DNA from: Arenicola marina | Taxonomy: Eukaryota > Annelida > Polychaeta > Arenicolidae | Reading direction: 5' to 3' | Assembly: GCA_964019135.1 (NCBI GenBank) | Contig: OZ025263.1 | Span: forward strand, 30,379,639 to 30,443,638 | Length of the DNA: 64,000 bases | Shown here: positions 43,943-54,803 of the stretch, in pieces | Layout of the letters: the number at the start of each line of letters is the position of its first letter | Numbering within the stretch: the first letter of the stretch is position 1 | Position numbers and translations under genes: made by a program | Notes under the pieces: generated by a model | Seen by the model: the letters and a program-made list of their open reading frames with translations, nothing else | Database searches by the model: none | What the model was told of the DNA's origin: nothing

Positions 43943-46900
43943 GATGAACCGCACGTTTTTTAAAATTAAAAAGTGCTTCATGATATGCCATAAGTAAGGC
44001 TTTATGGCTTAAGATGCATCCATTGAAGTGCTCACTATGATATCCACCCACCAGGTGTCTGTCTTGATAGTATATACACAGCAAAATAAACCAACGATAA
44101 AAATATTACCCTGCTGGAATAAAAACACGTCGCGCTTGATCTGTTTCCACGTGTATACTTCGAACAAATCTATGTTAATACTTTCTCTTCTCCTTCCTAA
44201 TATGGCACGTATTCTGGGTTCTTGGTAAATAGACTATCGCCAGTATACATCTGCATACCACCTGGTCTTGATTTTCCTGGCGTTCCGTTATGCTTTTTGG
44301 CTCAGTTCAATGTCGTTCTTTTTCTATAATGCCATTATCTGTGTCGATGTCGGTTTTTGGGATCTTCAGTGTCGGAATATGGGGGTCAATATCGAACATC
44401 GATTTTTCAAATATGTATGCCTGTGTCACGTGTCGTCATTTACCCCTTTTAGATCCCTATTTTATGGGCGCCAGCCACTTCCATTAATTTTTTACTTACT
44501 TTCAGTCACTTCCATGCGCCATATTGTCTCCCCATCTCTATCGTTCTGTTAACATTTTCTCTGGACCACTTTGTATTTGTTTCCTTACAGGCTCCTTGAT
44601 CTCCGTTCGCTTGGTCGCCATGGTTACATTGTGCCCTCTGCCGGGAGATCCATTCTTGCGGCTTGCGTCAACGTGCTGACGTCACCACAGATGTTGTGCC
44701 AGTATGGCCAGTATGTGTGTAGATATTTTGTCCCAATGGACGCTTTAATTATGTTTGCACTGAATTCTAGCATCTGTAATAGAATTGTTGTGGCATTTTG
44801 TACGCGAAAATCTACTTAATGGACAGAATGAAGTGTGTGTGTGTGTGTGTGGGGGGGGGGGGGGGCAGACTCCTCAACCTACACAAATAAGATATAAGAT
44901 CAAAATGATATAAGCCGCATAAAGGCCCTTATTGAATATTTGTCGAAAATGCGTCGTCAAGAAAATACAAACACTCTCACATATAAACCAAAGCTCCTCG
45001 CTGAACTTGATCTGGCTTTAAAGGTAAAGGATCGAAAAAAAGTAGTTACTTCTTCCAGCATTTTCACTGCCAAACCCAAGTCGTTCCTATTCCGCTAAGT
45101 ATTGCTGTTAGCACCAAAGCAACTCAATATCATCGAGCAAAGCCATGTTTACGGGAAGTAAAAGCCATTGCCAAGTAATAGTAAAAAAAAAATGGGCAAA
45201 GCATCCGAAAGGTAAAAATATAGCATGGTATTATGATTTCGCCTATTTGTTAATTGAAATATGCGGCACGAGCCCGCAAAAGTACATACCAGTATATTAT
45301 GTAACATGTCTGCATTTGAAGATATCGCGGCCGGTATGTTTCATTAAAAAATGTAACTTTTGGGAAAGAACGTTTGTTGGTAAATCCACATATCTTGGCT
45401 TACTATTAGTTACCTCCAGTTCTGTGGCTGTAGAACGGGCCTGTCAGATTTTTGCCTGTCCTACAGCCACAGAACTGGGGCTAGCTATTAACCATATATA
45501 TAGCGTAAACATAACATAACGGTGGCCCTAAAAAAACAAAATTGAGTTATCTATTGATATATGTATAAGTCTGAATTACCCCAGTCTGTGAGTCATGAGC
45601 AACTTGTACATATATACAAGCTCACAACGGCAAAGGAAACGGAACATAGTTCCATGGCGGCCCATTTTATGTACAACGACTCTGTGGCAATGTCTTTCAG
45701 GGAAAAGATCCGAGCGGATTTTGTTTGGAGGTGAGAAATCCAGATTTTCGAGGTGAAATAGGACGGAAGAGGCTTCACCATGGTGCCCCCCCCCCCCCCC
45801 CACCAAACCAGGCAATGTAATACGTACCCACCCTCCTCCCCCACCCCTCCGTCGGGTCAAATTCACTCAGCGACGAGGAAAAATCGTCAGCGAAAGGCAG
45901 AATCGCTCAGCGGAGAGCAATTCACTCAGTGTAGAACAGAATTCCTCAGCGGAGAACGGAATCCTTCTGCGTGAAGTTTCGTCGTTGTACACATCTGCCA
46001 CAGTCGATACCACGTTTATAGACAATTTTGTCTGGTGCCAACAGACCGATCCATACTCCGACACTAAACATGAGTATGACATTGACAATCATGATGGTAG
46101 GTGCAAGTGAGAAGTACTCATTTCTGAAACTGACAAAAAAGTTACATGCTGCCTTGTTTGTCCGATTTGTTTGTCCGACATAACGCACGTGGAAGACCTT
46201 TTTCTACCAGATGATTGGATAAAAGCGACAGTGACCAAAGGGAATGATTGACAGCCTGGATCGGTCTATTATTACCATGATAGCACCCAAGAACAAGGTC
46301 GAAATTTCAGTTTATGTGCATCGGTCAAGGTAGATAAGAGCACTGTCTCGGGGGGGGGTGGGGGCTACCCTAGGGTGGGGGTACCCCATTACTCATTTCA
46401 GAGAAAGATATACGGGCTCCAGAGTAAGGGTTCATATTCATTAATCGTGCTTAGCGTTAAATAGAACATTTATCGATAGATTATCGACCTCAAAATAGAA
46501 CAGTTCACCCAACTGGTGGATTTGCCGAATAAATGATATTGAATATGATTTTTTAGGATCATGAGCACTACGACAAATAGTTGGAGAAGCTACGACAGAA
46601 AGGCGTTTTTCGTATGTAGCTTAATTACGCCATTGTTATGAATACGAGCCATGATCTATACCTGCACAAATCGAGGCATTTGCACATGTGGGCCTTGAAC
46701 CCAAACATCCAGGGTATGTGTATAAGCGTTATTAATACACACTGTGTAAGATGCTGTAACTATATTGAGTGAAAAAAAACACACCAGAGAACACATTGTA
46801 GAGGAGGTAAGATTAATGTTTCTTGTCGTCCTAGTTGAAGACTTTAGTTAAAGGGTGATAGATAACAGTGTCATTCTGGTATGTAGTTACGTGTCTATCT

Positions 46901-47090
46901 CCATACCCCGTGAATCAGTCCGCAAACATGTAGGGAACGGATGTCAGGATGAATATAGGCTACTTTTGATGACATTGATGAAATGGTTTACTATCCAGTA
47001 GCCAGCTGATAGATATGCAATACACCTTCTCAATGCCTCACCCACCAGCATGTTGTTGCCATAAGAATGCCATATCAAACTCATATGTGT
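43943..47090. other. no gene recognised
   Basis: Unique sequence with a GT/G microsatellite at 44,834-44,866 and an 18-bp perfect hairpin at 45,416-45,478. Open frames of up to about 120 codons here show no recognisable family. Confidence 0.5.
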
Positions 47091-47255
47091 ATGGTAGCAT
47101 ATCTCGCTATCTCGCATTCTCGCCTGACACAAAAAGGGGCGAGATCGGAGGCGCGGGCGAGAACGCGAAATTACTCTCGCCCTCGCTTTATCGCGTTCTC
47201 GTGATCTCGCTATCTTTCTTTCTCTCGCATTCGCGAAACCGAGAGAACGAGACAG

Positions 47256-47435
47256 CAGGGGCGGATCTAGAAATTGGCCAAGGGGGGGGGGGGGGGTTGC
47301 TCTTCGAAAATTTGCGACCGGGGGGGGGGCTCTGTGAAAAACTTGCGACCGGGGGGGGGAGATGTTTGGAGAAGCCGACTTTAACAGTGTATGTTCAGGT
47401 TCCCCCTTAACCCCCCTCCCCTAGATCCGCCCCTG
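47256..47435. mobile_element. MITE, CAGGGGCGGATCTAG family, copy 1
   Basis: Perfect 15-bp terminal inverted repeats CAGGGGCGGATCTAG and CTAGATCCGCCCCTG enclose 180 bp. Interior landmarks are AAACTTGCGACCGG and GACTTTAACAGTGTATGTTC, shared with copy 2. Confidence 0.85.
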
Positions 47436-47565
47436 TAGACATGGCGGGAACGCCAAATCGCAAAACGTGACACTGAGAGATTGAGAGATCGCGAGGACGA
47501 GACCGCGAGAAGGTGAGGGCGAGATCGCAAAAATTCCAGGGCGAGATTGGAAAAAGTAAGGGCGA

Positions 47566-47748
47566 TATTTGGTTGTATATTCAGGACCACTTTTGGTCAT
47601 ATCGCGTCAACGAGAGAAGGAAGGGAGAGTGGAGCCATGTTCCCCTGGGTAATCCCGTAATCTTTGCGAGGAAGGACATGGGATATTTATCCTGCGACCA
47701 CACAGACATGGCCACAGCGGGGCGCGAACCACAGATGCCGTTAGGCAA
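47566..47748 (-). mobile_element. SINE fragment, same family as the copy at 32.3 kb
   Basis: It matches from the 3' end (GGTTGTATATTCAGGA on the + strand) through CATGGCCACAGCGGGGCGCG. The 5' tRNA-like head is missing, as expected for a truncated reverse-transcribed copy. Confidence 0.8.
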
Positions 47749-47892
47749 AGCAAGGGTGATACTAATCTCGCTTCTCTTGATCTCGCGTTCTCGTCGCGCG
47801 TCCTCCCGATCTCGCCTTCTCGCCCGCATATTCGGTCACACGAGTTCTGCCTTGATAACGCACCTTTAAAGTCTTAACTTGTCTTAAAGTAA

Positions 47893-48200
47893 TTAACTTG
47901 TATTGCAAATACACACCGTGGAAGTATGGCAAGCCGTTTTATCTTCAAATACGCACCGTTCAAGTATGGCAAGCCCATTTATCTTCAAATACACAACGTG
48001 CATCTATGGCAAGCCCATTTATCTTCAAATACACACCGTTCAAGTATGGCAAGCCCATTTATCTTCAAATACACAACGTGCATCTATGGCAAGCCCATTT
48101 ATCTTCAAATACACACCGTTCAAGTATGGCAAGCCCATTTATCTTCAAATACACACAGTGCAAGTATGGCAAGCCATTTTATCTTTAAATACACAGCGTG
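47893..48200. repeat. 40-bp minisatellite, about 7.5 copies
   Basis: The unit is CACACCGTTCAAGTATGGCA followed by AGCCCATTTATCTTCAAATA. Variants ACGTGCATC and CCGTTCAAG alternate in consecutive units, so part of it has an 80-bp higher-order period. Confidence 0.95.
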
Positions 48201-48554
48201 GAAGTTGTTTCGGGCTAATGTGCGCCTCCCCTAACTCTGCCACATCACCATAGCGTCAATCTTCCCCGTTTTCAGTTTTTTTGGCCATAAAAATGAACTT
48301 TATACAGTTAGAATTATTTATCTCTATAAATGTTACTTCCCCCCTCCCACTCTATTTGAGTGGCAGTTGCTGGGGTCACTATTATGGTCAGGTAATGCAG
48401 GGTAGGCACCCTCTCCCCTCCCCTATCCCTCCCCTACCCCGCTCCCTTCCATTCTTCCCGAACTTTGCTACAATCTTCTCCCTTGTCGTCACGTGGTACT
48501 AAGGTTAGCATTGTGGTCTTCTCAAGCGAGTTGGCGTGGCCTCATCCACCCTCA

Positions 48555-49596
48555 ATATAAACGTCCAGGTATTTGGTTTCCGTAGTTTCCAGCGGCCCAA
48601 TGCATAATGAGTATCATCAATCAAAACAACAAACCACGTGGTTGCAAGATAAACGACAATAATGAAAATCCTGCGTGAGCGGCCGGAGTTGATCGAACCC
48701 AGCATACCGAGGCAGTTTAAAGGCGGCCTGTTCAGCATAATAGCCCCCCACCCCCCCCCCCCGCCACCACTCCACCACTGAACTCGCTGATATATCGCAG
48801 TAACATAAACTAGAAATGAAATCGTAAATCTGGAATCTGCATGCACGCCATGGATGCTGTCACGACGACAGGCGAATAGGAAAACGCGTTCATAAAACGA
48901 TGTTAGAAGAAGAAGAAAACAAATCTGATTGATAGTTTCCTCCGGGTAAATTTTCCCCGAGGAATGCTTTATGACTGATGTGTAGTTCTTTCCAGTCTTT
49001 GACCCTGGTGAAGATAACTGTCATACGCCAGACGCCGAAGGTCACTCGAACGCCACGTCTTCCTCCGCCAGGATCTCTGCAACACGAGCGCCTCGCTGCG
49101 GCCGCTGCTGGAACAATTTTCTTTTTTTCTTTCCTCGGGTGAACGTGTAGGGGGAGGGGGCGGGGAGTTGGACAGGACATACCGCCTGCAGTATCAGACA
49201 CCGCCAAGTATTGTTGTCAAACGTCGGCTCGAGATACAGATACACAAAATAGTGTTTATATTTCCCAAATGATCTGTTTACGGCTTCCATCTAAGTTGGC
49301 CACTCAGCGTATTGTGGTCAATACGTACACGACTGCAGACATGTTCTCTCTTACTTTGACTCCGTGTGAAGCAACGGCAGCACCGAAAGTCCTCAATGTG
49401 TTGCTTTACCCTTTGACAGTCACTGTGGTTAGATGTAACTTTTTACGACTTATAACTGCGTCTCTCACAATTTACCACAAACACCAATGTTTATACCTCC
49501 TTGTGTAATCCTTACATGCACGTTTGGCAACATTTCCAGACTGTACTTTTATGACGCGTCTCTGCCGAGGTTTTAATGGCCTAGGGGTTAATGTTA
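48555..49596. repeat. left arm of a large inverted repeat
   Basis: This segment of about 1.04 kb returns in reverse complement at 51,159-52,139. The outer end is ATATAAACGTCCAGG. The inner end is GGCCTAGGGGTTAATGTTA. Identity is high by eye, with length differences mainly at C runs and around the TATA-rich part near 48,790. Confidence 0.93.
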
Positions 49597-51158
49597 CGAG
49601 CACCACGTAAGGAGCTGGTAAACGTGGCAGGGGAGGTGGTAAATGCCCACCCCTCTCTTCCGTCCCCAATATTGGTGTCATAGGCCACGGGTGTCAGGGT
49701 GCAGACTCGTGACCGGTGGGTCTGCAGCTACGCGCGCTTGGCAACTCAGCCAGGGAGACTTCCACTAACGAGGTGTTGTACGCACGTAACAGCCTCATTT
49801 AGGCTCAATAAACGCGTTGAAAATAATATGACCCAAATGGCCGCTTATATTCATCTCTGACATTTCTTTGAGGGTATGGCTCAGCAGCCGCGCCTACTCA
49901 ACTCCTACCCCAGTCGGAGAGGCAATCCCCCCCCCCCACCACCCCACCCCTGCCAACCCCCACCCCTCCCCCTTCCCCCCTCCCCCCCACGCCAAATGAT
50001 ATAGGCTTCACCATGACTAGCACAGTCAGCAGCTTTAACATGTGCGTCTGGCAGCAAAACGCAACACAGGCTTGAAGGGCGCGTACCAATCACTTCCTCG
50101 CAATCGCCTACCGAGAGAAAGGCAGAGGCAGAGATCGAGTGAGAGGAGGGAGGCTGGGGTGTAGAAAGAAGAAGAGAGAGCGAGGTGGTTGGGGTGGGTG
50201 TGGAGAGGCAGACAGAGGAGGAATGTTGAAGGGGAGGGTGGAGGCAAGGGGAGACTTTGGGAGGGGATGGGGAGCGAGTGTGAGTAAAGGCTGACGCGTG
50301 CATCCACCCAGCCCAAGAACCGCATCCTTCCTAGCCAACAACCCTCTCCACCATCCTCACGGCAAGGCTCCCTTACGCATGTCCCCAACACCCTCTTTAC
50401 CTCTCTCGTTCTCATTACTCTCCCATTGCCACACAGCGCCCCAATCCCCACACCATTCACCGACCTTCCCACCCCATTCCACTCCATCGATACCCCTCCC
50501 CTCCCCACACCACCCCTCCCTACAGCCAACCCACCTATCCCTCAGCCCCACACCATATACCAACCCACCCAACACCTCCCCACCTGTGTTCCCACCCCTA
50601 TCCGTACAGCCCACCCTAGCCCACCACGCTAGCCTGGCTCATCACGGATTCCCTGCCCCCCCCCCACCCCCCACTCTCCCTCTCTGGCTCCGGATTGGCC
50701 GTGGTCCCCCGGGGCTTGGGATCCATACTCCGGACACCGACACGGACCCGTCAGTAGTTCGGGATCGCGGCCAGTGGCAAGGAGACGAGACCAACCCAGA
50801 GAGCTGTCATCCGGGGAGACCATCGCAGGTAAGGACCACTGGGGTGGCAGCCACCCACTTGTTGAATAATAACGTGTCGACACGCTTATACGGCATTGAG
50901 TCGCTGTGACCTAGTGCAGTGACCAACCCGGGATTCTATTTTATGATGGACTATGCCGTTTAATTCAATTTTGGTGACCGACGACTTTAAACCCTTAATC
51001 TTCTTTACTAGTAAAATTCTCAGTTCACGATCAATAAAAAGCCGGATCACGACGGTCGGCTAATATCTCATTTCCAGTTCCAATTATCTTCCTCGTTCCA
51101 GTTCACGGTGAAATGAAAAACGAAAATACCCCTTGCCCCCCCCCCCCCCACCCACTTC
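49597..51158. other. spacer of the large inverted repeat
   Basis: It contains C- and G-rich simple sequence (49,925-49,995; 50,420-50,690) and unique DNA. A consensus donor, CGCAG|GTAAGGAC, lies at 50,827, but no exon of a known family precedes it. I see no transposase. Confidence 0.5.
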
Positions 51159-52139
51159 TAACATTAACCCCTAGGCCATTTAAACCTCGGCAGAGACGCG
51201 TCATAAAAGTACAGTCTGGAAATGTTGCCAAACGTGCATGCAAGGATTACACAAGGAGGTATAAACATTGGTGTTTGTGGTAACTTGTGAGAGACGCAGT
51301 TATAAGTCGTAAAAAGTTACATCCAACCACTGTCAAAGGGTAAAGCAACACATTGAGGACTTTCGGCACTGCCGTTGCTTCTCACGGAGTCAAAATAAGA
51401 GAGAACGTGCCTGCAGTCGTATATTGACCACAATACGAGTGGCCAACTTAGATGGAAGCCGTAAACGGATCATTTGGGAAATATAAACACGCTATTTTAT
51501 GTATCTGTATCTCGAGCCGACTTTTGACAAAAATACTTGGCGTGTCTGATACAGCAGGTGGTATGTCTTCATTAACTCCCCGCTCCCTCTCCCTACACCT
51601 CCAACAAAGGAAAAAAAAAATAGTTCCAGCAGCGGCCGCAGGGGGCGCGCGTGTTGTAGAGACCCTAGCGGAGGAACCCCTGGCGTTCGAGTGACCTTCG
51701 GCGTCTGGCGTATGACAGTTATCTTTACCAGGGTTAAAGACTGGAAAGAACTACACATCAGTCATAAAACATTCCTCGGGGAAAATTTACCCGGAGGAAA
51801 CTATCAATCAGATTTGTTTTCTTCTGTTCTTCTAAAATCGTTTTATGAACGCGTTTTCTTATTCGCCTGTCGTCATCTTAGCATCCATGGAGTGCATGCA
51901 GATTCGAGATTTACCATTTCAGTGGTGGAGTGGTAGGGGGGAGGGGGGGCTATTGTACTTCACAGGCCGCCTTTAAACTGCCTCGGTATGCTGGGTTCGA
52001 TCAACTCTGGCCGCTAACGCAGGATTTTCATTATTGTCATTTATCTTGCAACCACGTGGTTTTGTTGTTTTGATTGATGATACTCATTATGCATTGGGCC
52101 GCTGGAAACTATGGAAACCAAAGGCCTGGACGTTTATAT
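51159..52139. repeat. right arm of the large inverted repeat
   Basis: Reverse complement of 48,555-49,596, ending GGCCTGGACGTTTATAT. Both arms carry a short related open frame (MEAVN-SFGKYKH), which reflects the duplication and not a recognised protein. Confidence 0.93.
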
Positions 52140-52499
52140 ACTATTTCACTACGGGTTAAACGTCATACAGTTGCTGCAATTTTACTCCAATGGGGAGAGG
52201 TGGGGTGGGGGGGGATTGTAGGCTTTAGCCTTGTTTTTACAATGTGCAATGTGGTATTTATACACCTGGTGAACATTGAAACATTGTTTCGTACCTGTTA
52301 TTTAGCTGATCATTTTGGCAGCCATTTGTAAAGACCTCGCTTTTCTCTTTGGTGAAGTACGATTTTGTGAGTGTCTTAAGACCACACGTCGCTTCGACCG
52401 GAAACTGATAATTAACAAATTGGTAAGAAGCCCTCATGGCAGACACCTTGTTTAAAGCCTGCGCGCTTGCCGGCTCATGTGTTTTTTGGCTTGCTCGTC

Positions 52500-53110
52500 T
52501 GCAAGGCAATGGCTAGACCAAGTGAAGTGTTTAGGCCTGCTTGTCTTCATGGTTTTGACCGGCTCGACTGCTCGTCTGCAAGACTTTGGTCGGACCGACT
52601 GCTCGTCTACACGTCTTTGGTCGGACTGACTGCTCGTCTACGAGGCTTTGGTCAGACTGAGTGCTCGCCTACAAGGCTTTGGTCGGACTGACTGCTGGTC
52701 TACAAGGCTTTGGTCTGACCGACTGCGCGTCTACAAGGCTTTGGTCGCAGTGACTGCTCGTCTACAAGGCTTTGGTCTGACCGACTGCTCGTCTACAAGG
52801 CTTTGGTCAGACTGACTGCTCGTCTACAAGGCTTTGGTCGGACCGACTGCTCGTCTACAAGTCTTTGTTCGGACTGACTGCTCGTCTAGGAGGCTTTGGT
52901 CAGACTGAGTGCTCGTCTACAAGGCTTTGGTCGGACTGACTGCTGGTCTACAAGGTTTTGGTCAGACTGAGTGCTCGTCTACAAGTCTTTGGTCGGACTG
53001 CCTGCTGGTCTACAAGGCTTTGGTCAGACTGACTGCTCGTCTACAAGGCTTTGGTATGACCGACTGCTCGTCTACAAGGCTTTTTTTTCGGACCGACTAC
53101 CCGCCTACAT
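52500..53110. repeat. 31-bp minisatellite, about 19 copies
   Basis: The unit is CTCGTCTACAAGGCTTTGGT followed by CGGACTGACTG. It is moderately diverged, with edges blending into unique sequence. Confidence 0.93.
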
Positions 53111-53699
53111 CTGCTGTATGGCAAGGCATTGGCCTAGATAATTGCAGACGAAGAAAACGTTGCTTAATTACCGAAGTGGTCGGTATTTAAAACAGTCGTC
53201 GATCATGCTGTGTTTTACGCAGCGCCACTTATGGCGATCGTACTTAATTTTCTTGGGGTTGATGTGTTAATCTTTCATGCAGGTGGATGATCTGTTTTTC
53301 TACCCATCATCTCGATATTTATCAGGTTTTATATTTGCCTACAAAATAAATGTGTAAATAAGTGTGGCAGAATACATGACGTTCTATTGATCTTACGTCC
53401 TTTTTCGTTTTGAACCAATCCGATAGTGCGAACAATGATGGAGTGTGTAACTTGGCGAAGGGGGTTTCCTTTCGCTCCTACCCGCAAGGAGTAGACGGCA
53501 GTGTTTTTTTGGATATCCGAGGAACAATTTAATTAGACCGCTCACCGCGTGTATTCATGAGCGTCTGCTTTTGATTTTCATCTGCCGCTCTCCTGAATAT
53601 CCTAGGCGAAAAAAATGTTTTTGCCTCCAATTATGCCACCCATCTGACGAACAACTTGTCAGCCATCGCGTAGGCTACCACTACCCTCATATGCCATGT

Positions 53700-53945
53700 T
53701 TTTGTCCCCCCCCCCCACCCCGACCCACGCCGCCCACACCCGTTCATCCTACTCCTTTGCCGTTTGGGTCTTCCCTTTTCCCCTACCCAGCCCCCCCCCC
53801 CACCAACCCTCTTCTCCCTACCCAGCCCCCCCCCAGCACTTTTCCCCTACCCAGCCCCCCCAGGACTCTTCCCCTACCCAGCCCCCCACCCCTCTTCCCC
53901 CTACCCAGCCCCCCGTCTCCGATACCCCAACCACCCCCGCCCCCA
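53700..53945. repeat. C-rich low-complexity tract
   Basis: CCCCTACCCAGCCCCCC-type units recur at irregular spacing, C-rich on the + strand and G-rich on the minus strand. The proline-rich open frames over it are a composition artefact. Confidence 0.85.
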
Positions 53946-54637
53946 CCTAGGTACCTTGGGCAGCCGTTCACCTACCTGGGCGAGGTCCCTCCCCATGTCA
54001 AGGGGAGGGCGTAGTGTGTTTATGATTGACCCGACGGCCACACCGCGCCATTCGTGATATCCATAGCGTTCTGGCCTTCCCACAACAAGGTCCAAGCACT
54101 GTAAGAAATATAAACGAATCCTGTAACCGCCCCCCTTTGGTCTCCCCACCTCCCCCCCGCCTTCCGCGTCTCACCCCCACTCCCTCCCTCCTACCGAATG
54201 TATGCCAAAACAAACCAAACCTCGTCTCCGATCTCGTTTAGCCGTATTCCTCACCGCGAGATGGCACCACTGTCAATAAGCCTCACCTGTATATGATGTC
54301 CGTGTTCTGCCTTGTCCCGTCGGTGGCTTGACGGCATACCGTAGCAGACACGTCCGGGACGCCATGCGTTATAGGGTGTGGAATCCGAAATAAGACGATA
54401 CCTGTTACCTTAACATATCTGCCGTCTATGCTGTTTTTTCTGTTGGGTTTATAGACGTGAAGCTAGGACCAAATATTTAGTCTGTTGGATCGTATGCAAC
54501 AGCTGCGCATAAGGTTAGGGCATACCTTATTGTGACTTCAATGCAGTGTTTTTGTGTTTAGTGTGTGTACCTGTAGTTTATTTTACCGAAATAGGCATGC
54601 CAGCATAAATTTATTGGTGGAACCAAGCTCTTGATTT

Positions 54638-54803
54638 TGATTGGTTGGCTCAGTGTATCACTCTGCTTGGATTAGCTCGCTCATAAGATCTCTCGATTTT
54701 TATTGGCTCGCTTATCAGATCACTCGATTGTGATTGGCTCGCTCATCGGATCATTCGATTGTGATTGGCTCGCTCATTAGATCACTTGATTGTGATTGCC
54801 TCG
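54638..54803. repeat. 31-bp tandem repeat carrying inverted CCAAT boxes, about 5 copies
   Basis: The unit is TGATTGGCTCGCTCATCAGA followed by TCACTCGATTG. Three to four units keep ATTGG, the complement of CCAAT. Confidence 0.85.

Larger units (their letters stand above)
47098..47830. repeat. TCTCGC/GCGAGA-rich simple-sequence block, interrupted by a MITE and a SINE
   Basis: Dense TCTCGC and GCGAGA hexamers occupy 47,098-47,255, 47,436-47,556 and 47,760-47,830. A MITE (47,256-47,435) and a SINE fragment (about 47,566-47,748) sit inside. The pattern suggests one ancestral block split by two insertions. Confidence 0.75.

Noticed and set aside
50298-50909. 203-codon proline-rich open frame
   Set aside because: It follows a C/T-rich tract whose composition removes stop codons; no domain and no conserved context.
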